From contig OX291557.1 in assembly GCA_946406115.1 (NCBI GenBank), positions 19,996,501-20,060,500 on the forward strand: 64,000 nt of DNA, read 5' to 3'. Source of the DNA: Apoda limacodes (Eukaryota; Arthropoda; Insecta; Lepidoptera; Limacodidae). Positions 22,789 through 31,159 of the stretch are shown here, one piece after another. Under the pieces are notes generated by a model. That model saw nothing but the letters and a program-made list of their open reading frames with translations, searched no databases and had not been told where the DNA came from. The translations under genes and the position numbers were made by a program. Numbering within the stretch: position 1 is the stretch's first letter; the number at the start of each line of letters is the position of its first letter.

Positions 22789-23830
22789 GTGATGAAGTTA
22801 GGAAAAGACATTTTGTGGTCACATATACCTCGAGTTGCACAGCACGAAGTTTGTGCAAAGGAGATCGAAGCCGAGTCTACCGATGACCCTTCGAGCCTCC
22901 TGTATAAGTTCCAGTGAAGATCATCAGTTGATGATATCCTAAAAGCGATCTCGTTATGATCAAACTACGTTTATTTAATTTGTAAATTTGTGGCATTATG
23001 CAACTTAGCATTTCAATGCAATCATTTGTCATTGATCCTGGCTGATTGTTTTGTTATTATAATGTTTTGTGTACAAAGCTTTACTAGTTGTTAGCACGAT
23101 ATGATTATGTGTAAAAGTTTTTGTAAATATCTGGCGTGGTTTGTAAATCAGGATTGACCTGTGAGAACGATTTCTGTAAGAATATTGAGAACAGATTAAC
23201 AAAATTTTTTGTAAAACTTAGACCTTATGAACTCTTACAATAATAATTTTATGTATTTTTCTTTTATTCTATTTTCTCAAAACGATGCTTCCAATTATAT
23301 CAAAGATGTAGATCAATTCTAAGTTGATTTACTTATGTTTAATTTTATTTAGGTTTATTTCAAGTGTGATTTTGCATGGCGATTTTATTTCTAATAGAAT
23401 ATTGAAAGAAAAAAGTATATTCTGAACGCAAGTATTCATTAATATAAATTTGTAAATACTTTAAAAAATATATGAAATCAGTTCTTTATAATTTTATTTT
23501 GAGTTTAAGGTGAAAATGCTTTAATTATCTTATAATTAATGACTCTTATTACATTGTGGTGTATTATAATTTTAAATAGACTGTTATACTTTTAGTTATT
23601 GAGAAAGTGTTGATGAATAATTTCACGGTATTGTTAATATTATTGTGGTTTGAATAGTGGTATGTACCATCTATAACATTTTATTGTCCTATTTATAACA
23701 GGCAGCTCATTTTCAACACTGTTACAATATTCATTGTCAATCTATCTATATTTTTGTATTCATTTTTGCACTGACTTAATTTACAACTAATACCATAAAA
23801 CAGAAATTAAAAAAAATATGAATGTAACAT
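22789..23830 (+). promoter_or_regulatory. emc: emc 3' UTR with Brd box, K box and Pumilio-type sites
   Basis: About 1 kb of AU-rich noncoding sequence follows the stop. It contains one Brd box (AGCTTTA, 23077-23083), one K box (TGTGAT, 23365-23370) and two exact Pumilio-type elements (TGTAAATA, 23122-23129 and 23451-23458). Brd and K boxes are microRNA-pairing motifs known from 3' UTRs of Drosophila Notch-pathway bHLH and Bearded genes. A possible poly(A) signal is ATTAAA at 23806-23811, just before the next LINE fragment. The motifs are seen; function and the exact 3' end are inferred. Confidence 0.55.
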
Positions 23831-23914
23831 ATCTTTTATTATTAACCTTATGGCTTTAGGGGGTGTCACAGGAATTGTTTAAGAGTGTGAGTATGGCGTA
23901 ACTTATTGCCAGCG

Positions 23915-24082
23915 AATAGGCTCCCTGCCAAGGTTTTCTTTTTCTTTAGAGGACCATGTGGTTTTTTCTCCAGAAATGAGAGATTATCCCCTGGTGCTGC
24001 AATCGTCCATAGGCTTCGGTGACCACATAGCATCAGGCGGACCGTAAGCTTTTTTGCCACATCAGTGGCATCAAAACAAAAC
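23915..24082 (+). mobile_element. LINE 3' end fragment
   Basis: The run GGCTCCCTGCCAAGGTTTTC, then CCCCTGGTGCTGCAATCG, GGCGGACCGTAAGC and TTTGCCACATCAGTGGCAT match the 3' end at 16985-17188. ORF2 coding is broken by an indel after TTTTC. Confidence 0.75.
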
Positions 24083-24640
24083 AGACAAAAACTTAAAATT
24101 GGTACTCCCGATGAACGTAAGTATATAGTAGGTAGGTATCTATTTAAAACCATTACACTTCGTCACGCAAACAACAATGATGGTGGTATTTGTTGTGCCT
24201 AATTATTAATTTATATCAAAATGACGACGTTACGTTAAGCTTTTGTCTTGAGAATGTAATTATTTACTGTTTCAAAGAAAAAAATCTTGCTAAAAATTTG
24301 CTCAAAATACCACCATCAAATTTCAACCAAGGGGAAAATACGGCCTTTAAAAATTTGCGTAAATATTGTCTAATTGTCCCTATATATAACATAACTATTG
24401 TACGACTACTTATTCTGTGACTATGAAAGTGAAATATAATTAATTAATTGACTAATGTGCCAACAAGGATAAAAATGTATACAAAATTTACATGACAGCT
24501 CAACATTTACGCGTTGTGACCATGTGTGTATGACCCTACCATGCCCTATAACAATCTAAGTCTTTTCATCAACCACTAACCACTAACAAGTCATTTCAAC
24601 GGTTAGTACAACTATCCCATTGGCTATATAAGTACTTACT
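24083..24640. other. AT-rich intergenic DNA
   Basis: No feature recognised. The frame at 24190-24420 has no domain. Confidence 0.4.
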
Positions 24641-24649
24641 ATAATATCA

Positions 24650-24985
24650 TAAGAGATTGCCGCGACTTTGCCCGCGTGGCCTTTTCAACGGCATTTACAT
24701 ACAAATTATCATAGGTACCCTATTTTGCCCTCTTGGAGATGATTTCCCGAAACTGTGAAGCAGAACTAGCCAAAATTTTACCAGTACCAGTATTTACCAA
24801 ATACCAGTTTTTATCATTTTAGCTTTAAAAATAACGGATTTCCATACAAACTTCCAACCCCCATTTTATCCCCTTAGGTGATGAATTCAGCAAATTAGTG
24901 GTCGCCTAAACTCTAACGGGAACCTCTGTGCAAAATAAAAGTCTCTAGTGTAGACTCAGTATTTTCGGCTGTGCGTTGATATATA
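24650..24985 (+). repeat. Probable old dispersed repeat
   Basis: Phrases such as GATTGCCGCGACTTTGCCCG and CCCATTTTATCCCCTTAGG are of a kind I associate with dispersed lepidopteran repeats, and CCCTTAGG-type words recur near 58905. No coding capacity. Family not assigned. Confidence 0.35.
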
Positions 24986-24988
24986 TTT

Positions 24989-25125
24989 TTTATACCACCG
25001 AGGTGGCAAACAAGCTTGCAGTCCTCCTAATGGACCCCTGGGGCACCACTAGCGCGTTGCAAACCATTCGATAATCTAATAACTTCTTTCTTGAAGAACA
25101 CCGTACTGTAGCCCTTAAAGAAAAC
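24989..25125 (-). mobile_element. LINE 3' end fragment
   Basis: On the minus strand it reads the familiar tail: a degenerate FKK-VIRL segment, CCCCAGGGGTCC, and TTGTTTGCCACCTCGGTGGT followed by ATAAAAA. Same family as 16865-17210. Confidence 0.75.
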
Positions 25126-25140
25126 CATAAATCAGTCAGT

Positions 25141-25400
25141 CAGTCAGTTTTCTTTTATATTTATAGATACCCATGACGTGATTTTTTTTGCCGTTTTTAT
25201 AGATAATGGTGGAGTGGAACCCTTCGTGCGCGAGTCCGACTCGCACTTGGCCGGTTTTTTTTTTTGGGTTTCTTTATTAAGCGCGCTTATACTTGGAACT
25301 ATCAGCCGAGTTTGAAAAATCTTAAGGACGGGCATAAGCTATTTAACATCTCGCTACGACTGTTAGGAGCCGAGCAAAAAAGAAAAATTCAGGAAGAACC
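25141..25400 (-). repeat. GAGTCCGACTCGCAC-type dispersed repeat fragment
   Basis: The core GGAACCCTTCGTGCGCGAG, then TCCGACTCGCACTTGGCCG and a T-run matches repeat ends at 39828-39865 and 59645-59690. The part from 25275 to 25390 (AAGCTATTTAACATC...GAGCCGAGCA) matches 40040-40090. One common dispersed repeat, truncated. Confidence 0.7.
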
Positions 25401-25560
25401 AAGACCCGGTACCCTGACTAGAGATTTCAGAATTTACCCGCCTACTTCATACGACAGTCTGAAATACACCTATCTAATAAACGTGAGCGTCATATATCGG
25501 TTATAAGATATTTACTTCAAAACTAACTCGATTTTAGTAGTAACAGCCATGGGCTATCTA
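25401..25560. other. Short unassigned stretch
   Basis: The plus frame 25264-25506 crosses repeat sequence and is not considered a gene. Confidence 0.3.
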
Positions 25561-25680
25561 GGTCATCATATCAGCCCATTGACGTCCACTGCTGGACATA
25601 GGCCTCACCTAACTTTCTCCATAGCGTGCTACTCTGTGCCGCCTGCAACCAACAGCTCCCCGCTACCTTTATCTAGTTAG
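25561..25680 (+). mobile_element. Retroelement fragment (GACGTCCACTGCTGGACATA family)
   Basis: TCAGCCCATTGACGTCCACT, then GCTGGACATAGGCCTC, then a CGCC..CAACC segment is a pattern I recognise as one of the commonest dispersed sequences in lepidopteran genomes, attributed to RTE-like LINE or SINE copies. Here only about 120 bp survives. Confidence 0.6.
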
Positions 25681-27470
25681 CTAGCTATTAATATGAATTT
25701 TAATGTCATATGTTAAAGAATAGCGGCTAAATACAAAAAAAAATTTAGAGGTCTTTTCCTGATTTTATTCTATCGAGGCAAATTAATGCTATCGTGTTTT
25801 TGGTAATAGAAGACATTAGGTATATGTTCTTCTAGATAGGGTTAAATTTTTAACCTAAAATATTGACCACAAGTATTGTTTTTTTTCTATTTAAAAAATG
25901 TCACTTGTCGTTCGTCAGTCTCTTAAGCGAAAACAGCATTGTAGTTTATAAATAATATTTAGTATTGTATTTGTATTGGTGAGTTGTTGAGGAAATTGAA
26001 TGTATGACTGAATCGAATAAATTATTTACCACATTTAGTGGCTTTTTAAATTTTAATTATAAATGTCAATTGCAAAACAACTGACACACATAATGAAGGT
26101 AGCTAAGACCTATGTTTAATACTAACATCGTGACTTTCCATTTCTCATAGTATGGTGCAAAGAATTTTGTAATTTTTTTCCAGGAAATAGAATACAATAA
26201 TATCATATAAGTCATGTATAATAAAGTAATAATTTAAACTTTAGTTTTGTCACCAGAGCCTGCAAATTAGTAAAAACATCGAAACAGTTTTGCCAGTTCC
26301 AACAGTACCGTAGCTAATGTAGGTACTCGTATAGCAACACCCTGGCCACTTTATATAAACTATGCTTACTATACTATACTACTATACTATACCACTATAC
26401 TATACTATACTTTAAAGAGCACGTCATTCGTGGCCGGACTAACTTTGCAAACATAAATGACATGCCAACACAAGTAAATGTGTGCATGTTCTCTGCGAAA
26501 GGTCATCGGATCGTCACAGAGGGGCAGGTCGGTCGCCTCTAGAGAGTGGCGCAGAGGGGGCAAAGTGGTATTACTTATTTTATGGCATTGCATTAAATGC
26601 TGGGCAAAATAAGAATATTGAGAGAGGTAAAGTTGTTTAAGAAGTTAGAATGAAAAGATACAATTAAAATTGCATGGTTTAAGCAAAGAAAATGGAATGT
26701 AGAAAGAAAAGGTCTGTGTAACTAAATTCACTAAAGATAAATGATGGTTCGGTGCACGAATTAGTGTACATAAGGTACCTACTTGGGTTATTAAAACTTA
26801 CTAAGTTTTTGCGAAAAGGTCTTAACTTATTTATATGATTATAATGAACCTAAATTAACGTAAAAGGTAAGCCAAAGTAGCATAAGAACTTGTCAAACTT
26901 TTTATGACAGCAGATGAAGCAAATCGGTATTAGGATTGTGGTCTCTGCCTACCCCTGCGGAAAACATTTGTGATAGTTTGTAGACACAAGTGTATATTAC
27001 TGTGAATCATTATCAATAAGAGTTACATAAATAATTAACGAGCAGTCAATCATTTGTTTTGGAAAAGAAATTTTTTGTTAAGACACTGCATTGAAGAGAT
27101 CACGCGATTGCATCACGGCCAATTATCGCGACTTACAATATTTGGTCAGCTGCGCACACTTTATTCTTTACATATTCCTCCTAAGTATAAAACTCGCCTT
27201 TTTTGCACATGAATTAAAGTACAATTTACCTTAATATGAATAGCAAATTTATTAACAAAACAATTTATACTTTATACATGTAGAAATGAAGTTGAAAATA
27301 CAAAAAGTATTGTTAAATAGTGAAACATTTACCCTTCAAACATTAGCACAACGCCGCCATAGCGCTGAATAGCTAATTACTATCAAGGTAAATAAGTGAA
27401 CAATACGCTAAAACAATTCCTTTATTTGAAATCATACTGTCAGAGCGAAACAACTCGTAAAACAGGTGAA
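25681..27470. other. AT-rich intergenic DNA
   Basis: Holds a short CTATA microsatellite (26361-26411) and, at 26930-27000, a small fragment reading VVSAYPCGKHL on the plus strand that echoes the LINE tail at 8905-9040. No gene is supported. Confidence 0.5.
26361..26411. repeat. Imperfect (CTATA)n microsatellite
   Basis: Repeated ACTATACTAT units with ACC/ACT interruptions over about 50 bp. Confidence 0.85.
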
Positions 27471-27496
27471 ACAAAAAAAACAAAAATATATTCTTG

Positions 27497-27569
27497 CGAC
27501 CCTGCCAGGATTCGAACCTGGAATCTTCTGATCCGTAGTCAGACGCGTTATCCGTTGCGCCACAGGGCC
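27497..27569 (-). tRNA. tRNA-Arg (anticodon ACG)
   Basis: The 73 nt minus-strand sequence folds as a canonical cloverleaf. The acceptor stem is GGCCCTG with CAGGGTC (one G-T pair) and discriminator G. The A box is GTGGCGCAACGG. The anticodon arm is TCTGA-CTACGGA-TCAGA with anticodon ACG (read as ICG for CGN codons after A34 editing). The T arm carries TTCGAAT inside the B box GGTTCGAATCC. There is no intron. Pol III terminators follow as T5 and T8 runs (plus-strand A runs at 27482-27486 and 27473-27480). The gene lies outside recognisable repeats and all arms pair, so it looks functional. Confidence 0.96.
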
Positions 27570-28145
27570 AGATATATAGTGAGTCCAATATGTCAATTAC
27601 ATGTATATGTTCGTATACTTCATGCATTTAATTGAGTTTTCATGAAAATAATCTGTAAGCTTTTTACACAATTTTATAGTTGTTTCGCAATTGAGCCGAC
27701 TGAATTGTTCTGCAATTAATACCACAACCATAGTAAGTTTAATAAATTATGCTCAAAGCGGATGGGAAAAATTAACGTAATACAAAAAATAAATATAAAA
27801 CACTGACAATGTGAATTTGAAATTATATAGCCCTCCCCCACCCCCTGCTGCGGCCGTCTCGAGTTCTCAGGTCATGCGTTTCCAGGGGTAAAATTCGCAA
27901 TAAGTTTTCAATAGGTACTATGTAAGTATATGTATGTAATCTTAAATAAGTTTAAGTTTTAACTTAAAACTTAAAAATACAACACTTATACTGATTCAAT
28001 CTAGAATTACGGCAGTGATTCAGAAAACTTAGGTAGAACGCAGATAGTTTTATTCTGTGCCAGAGCTGGACCAGATATGTGGCAAATAGATTTTGAATGT
28101 ATGTGGGTTTTCTCCTAAAGGGGGTAACTAGTGTCTGGGTACTCA
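27570..28145. other. Intergenic DNA
   Basis: No feature apart from a short C-rich patch at 27830-27870. Confidence 0.4.
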
Positions 28146-28225
28146 CCCACTTTAGACCTGCGTGACAGGTGGTGAGCCCATCGCCGCAACACTGTTTCTG
28201 ATAGCAGTTTATCTGGACTTAGAAG
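28146..28225 (+). repeat. Dispersed repeat (GACAGG.GGTGAGCC family)
   Basis: TTTAGACCTGCGTGACAGGT, then GGTGAGCCCATCG and CAGTTTATCTGGACT match 15555-15640 and 62085-62150. Confidence 0.65.
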
Positions 28226-28542
28226 CCGCTGCATATATGTCCCATTTCATCACACCAGCTTATCATCTGTAAAACTAATTAGTGGTAGAATGTGAGACTA
28301 GGAACGGAATAAGATACGAGCTAAGTCATCAGAATTGAACATGGGAGCCTCAATTGTTTTGGAAAGTTCCTAATTTTCTTTCGTCTATTAAATGATAGTT
28401 GTGTGTTCTTTGACACAACAAACCCAATTGTAATTATTCGATTGATCTCTTTAAAGTAAATTCTTCTTTTGAAGCAAAGATCAAACGTGCAATTGAAAGC
28501 GACTATACATTTTACTTATGAGCGTTTAAGGGGCATATATAG

Positions 28543-28868
28543 CAGCTAACTAGCGCCGCCATTAGATATCCTCAAATTTCTCTTCGTAGAAAACGAATTT
28601 CTGAAATACAAATGTCGCAAATAGGGAACTAGTCATAAGCTATTTTTAGAAGGTTTTATATAGTTTCTAAGTAATATCTGTGGGTTGTAGTTGGCATTTA
28701 TGCTAAAAGTGGCCGTTTTTATTACAACTCACAGATATTATCTATAAAATATATAAAACCTTTGAAAAAAAGCGTATGACTAGTTTTATATTTGCGACAT
28801 TTGGATTTTAGAAATGCATTTTCTACGAAGAGAACATTAATGAAATCTAATGGCGGCGCTAGTGGGCT
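28543..28868. mobile_element. Foldback (long-TIR) element of about 326 bp
   Basis: The left arm begins CAGCTAACTAGCGCCGCCAT and the right arm ends with its complement (ATGGCGGCGCTAGTGGGCTG). Paired blocks include CTCTTCGTAGAAAA, ATTTCT.AAAT.CAAATGTCGCAAATA, ACTAGTCATA.GCT, AAGGTTTTATATA and TAATATCTGTG.GTTGTA. Each arm is about 150 bp with roughly 20 bp between them, so the whole element can form one hairpin. Noncoding. It lies about 380 bp upstream of the THAP gene start codon. Confidence 0.85.
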
Positions 28869-29250
28869 GTAAGAAGGCCTGTTAATACTGGCAATAAAGT
28901 ATAGGTATAGTACCTTTTTATATTAACACGTTAAGTTTCTATTATGACACTAATGCCTCGTGTTTTGAGTTTAAAAATATTTACTTCGATGTATATATGT
29001 GTACGACAAGCGATGGGTTATTAATATAATTTACGATGATATTCCACTATTGTTTAATTTACATTTATCAAGGCCCTTAAGCTGATAACTTTCAAATAGA
29101 GTTCATTTACTGTGACAAACACAGACATTAGATGACGCCAGTACTTCGCGTGTCAAAAGGGAGAGCAATGCTCTTTCTTTGACGCAGTTTAATTTAGTCT
29201 GCGCTCGACCGTTATCGGCATCGGTCGTCTGTCAATAGAAATACAGAAAA
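28869..29250 (+). promoter_or_regulatory. Upstream region of the THAP gene
   Basis: About 380 bp between the foldback element and the start codon. No TATA box stands out. The last 60 bp (CGACCGTTATCGGCATCGGT) are GC-richer and may hold the start site. Confidence 0.3.
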
Positions 29251-29330
29251 ATGCCTAATTGCGCCGTACTGAGCTGTAACAATTCTACAAAAAAAGTTGG
29301 TCGAGATAAAGGAAACGTTTCCTTTCATCG
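29251..29330 (+). CDS. THAP-domain protein, exon 1
   Basis: The predicted four-exon gene encodes 205 residues. Exon 1 gives MPNCAVLSCNNST and ends FH plus two bases at TTTCATCG|GTAAGT. The THAP zinc finger spans residues 1 to about 80 with C4-x4-C9-x46-C56-x2-H59, W38, F60 and an AIPTI motif where the family has AVPTIF. THAP domains bind DNA in a sequence-specific way and occur in P-element transposase and many host regulators. Exon 4 adds a Lys-rich coiled coil. The start is the only ATG in frame before the first zinc ligand, with context GAAAAATGCC. The gene may be a host THAP protein or the front half of a P-like transposase (see 35420-35757). I give no symbol because paralogues are numerous. 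Confidence 0.88.
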
Positions 29331-29719
29331 GTAAGTTTGTTCTTAAATTGTGTGTAATGTATTTTTAAATCAATTATTTTATGTTTGTTGTGGTTTTACA
29401 ACGAAAACTACTACATGCGTGTGTACCGCATTATTCATAATACATTACCGATTTTAGTTACAAAGTTGTAAGACTTGTTTATTACAACCCGCAATGAAAA
29501 TTAATGAATCGAAACTTTCACTCTTAACTCAGCTTAATGGTACGGTCACTATTCTCATTTTTCTGTCTAATAAATAAATAGGGTTGTACACTTATTATCT
29601 TAGAAACAGAGGAATGATAATGTTCGGCAAGGTATATTTTATGATACGTACTTTTTTTTTATTGCAATAACTTTTCTGTTTAGTGGTTCTGCTCAGAATA
29701 ACAATAATTAAAATTACAG

Positions 29720-29915
29720 GTTTCCAAGTGACCCCAACATTAAAGAGAAATGGATGGAAGCGACGGGGCATAAAAATTGGTTTCCAACGAAACATAGTCG
29801 AATTTGTTCTGTTCATTTTAATGATGGCAGCTTTACGGAAACAAATAAGTTTCGAAGACTGAGTACACAAGCAATACCGACTATTGATGTACTGAAAGCG
29901 TCAACATATGATGAA
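29720..29915 (+). CDS. THAP-domain protein, exon 2
   Basis: The acceptor AAATTACAG|G completes the split Arg codon, and the exon continues FPSDPNIKEKW through the second zinc pair (ICSVHF) to the AIPTI motif. The proposed donor is GATGAA|GTTAGT, phase 0, the same hexamer as the emc donor. If it is not spliced, the frame runs on to TGA at 29985-29987, giving a 115-residue THAP-only protein. Confidence 0.85.
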
Positions 29916-30692
29916 GTTAGTAAATCTAAACATGTCTTTAGGATTGAAATTGGGCCCGATTCACTGCCAAAATTCTTTAATATCTGACAATTATCCATAG
30001 ACGTTATCAACGTTGGAACTCTTATTATTTTCTTATTTTTTAAGAGGGCGATATAGTGTAATACTAACGTTGTGAATGTTTATGTACTAAAAATTATTAC
30101 ACAATGTCATATACATTACTATTAGATAGATTTGTTATATACTTCCTTAGTAAATTATTCCATAATGACGCCTTGAAACTTAATTTTTTTTGTATGGGAT
30201 TTAACGTTTTTACCGTTTTGGCGTTACATTTTTTTAGTTTTTGCCACAACTTAGAGTCAATGCACTAGATATAAAGCTATTCTAATTATTTAATCAACTT
30301 TCATTACAATAAAATGCAATGCACGCTTTAAAAATTTGCACAAGTGTTGAAACAATGGTCACTTATAGATTTTTTATTGCATTAAATACAATAAATGAAA
30401 ATCACTCACTAAGGTAATGCACTAGACAAAAGCAAGATTTATGACATATATTTTTTTCAATCCTTTAGGTGCTATATTTCAGCCACAAAATTTGCACAAA
30501 AACGGCGTATTTTCGCGTTCTCGCCTATACCGCAGCCTTAAATCAGGAAATTAAGTAATTGTTTAATTTAAGAGTTAGAGAATGGTGCCAGTGAGTGAAT
30601 ACGACCCACTGTATGCTTTTCCCTTTATACTTAATTTGTTTTTGTTTCTAGGAATTATTTAAAACATTTTTATGTATGCTTTTGTTTTACAG

Positions 30693-30764
30693 AATAAATA
30701 CCAAACACTTACAGAGAACAAACCTTTACCATGCAACACGCCAAGAAAAAGAAAATTAGAAAAG
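30693..30764 (+). CDS. THAP-domain protein, exon 3 (linker)
   Basis: TTTGTTTTACAG| begins a 24-codon phase-0 exon that ends at AAG|GTACAT. It encodes a basic linker containing TPRKRKLEK, which could serve as a nuclear localisation signal. Confidence 0.75.
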
Positions 30765-30884
30765 GTACATTATTATCTTGAACGAATCTATTAGTATTAG
30801 TGGTAACGTAAATTAAGTCCGTAGAAGGTGACGTCTTCAAGCTGATATTATGGTGATTATTTATTATTTTGTGATGTTTTACAG

Positions 30885-31154
30885 GACATTTACCAACCGT
30901 CTACATCAAATGAGGATACACCGCTACATATGCTCAAGAAAAAAATAATAATATACAAACTGAATCTTGCTCAGCAGAAAATAAAACAGCAAATTAATCA
31001 AATAAAAAAACTGAGGGAACAGAATCGTCGTAAAGGCCTTAAGATACTCAAACTAGTGGCTTTGATAGAGGGCTTAAAAAAGAAGTCTTTTAAAAGTGAT
31101 GAGCAAGCGAATATATTAAATACAACCAATGTCACAACCAAGGCTGAGCAGTAA
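30885..31154 (+). CDS. THAP-domain protein, exon 4 (coiled coil and stop)
   Basis: GTTTTACAG|GAC opens an 89-codon exon in phase 0. Residues from HMLKKKIIIYKLNLAQQKIK onward form a long Lys/Gln/Leu-rich coiled coil with heptad-like spacing, followed by LIEGLKKKSFKSDEQANIL, a motif that in P-element/THAP9-type proteins follows the coiled coil. The stop TAA comes soon after, and minus-strand LINE sequence begins within a few tens of bases. The original 3' end of the gene may have been lost to that insertion. Confidence 0.82.
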   Translation, partial: DIYQPSTSNEDTPLHMLKKKIIIYKLNLAQQKIKQQINQIKKLREQNRRKGLKILKLVALIEGLKKKSFKSDEQANILNTTNVTTKAEQ

Positions 31155-31159
31155 TAGAA

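Noticed and set aside
27373..27635. Open frames on both strands over the tRNA
   Set aside because: They are shadows of the tRNA-Arg gene and its flanks.
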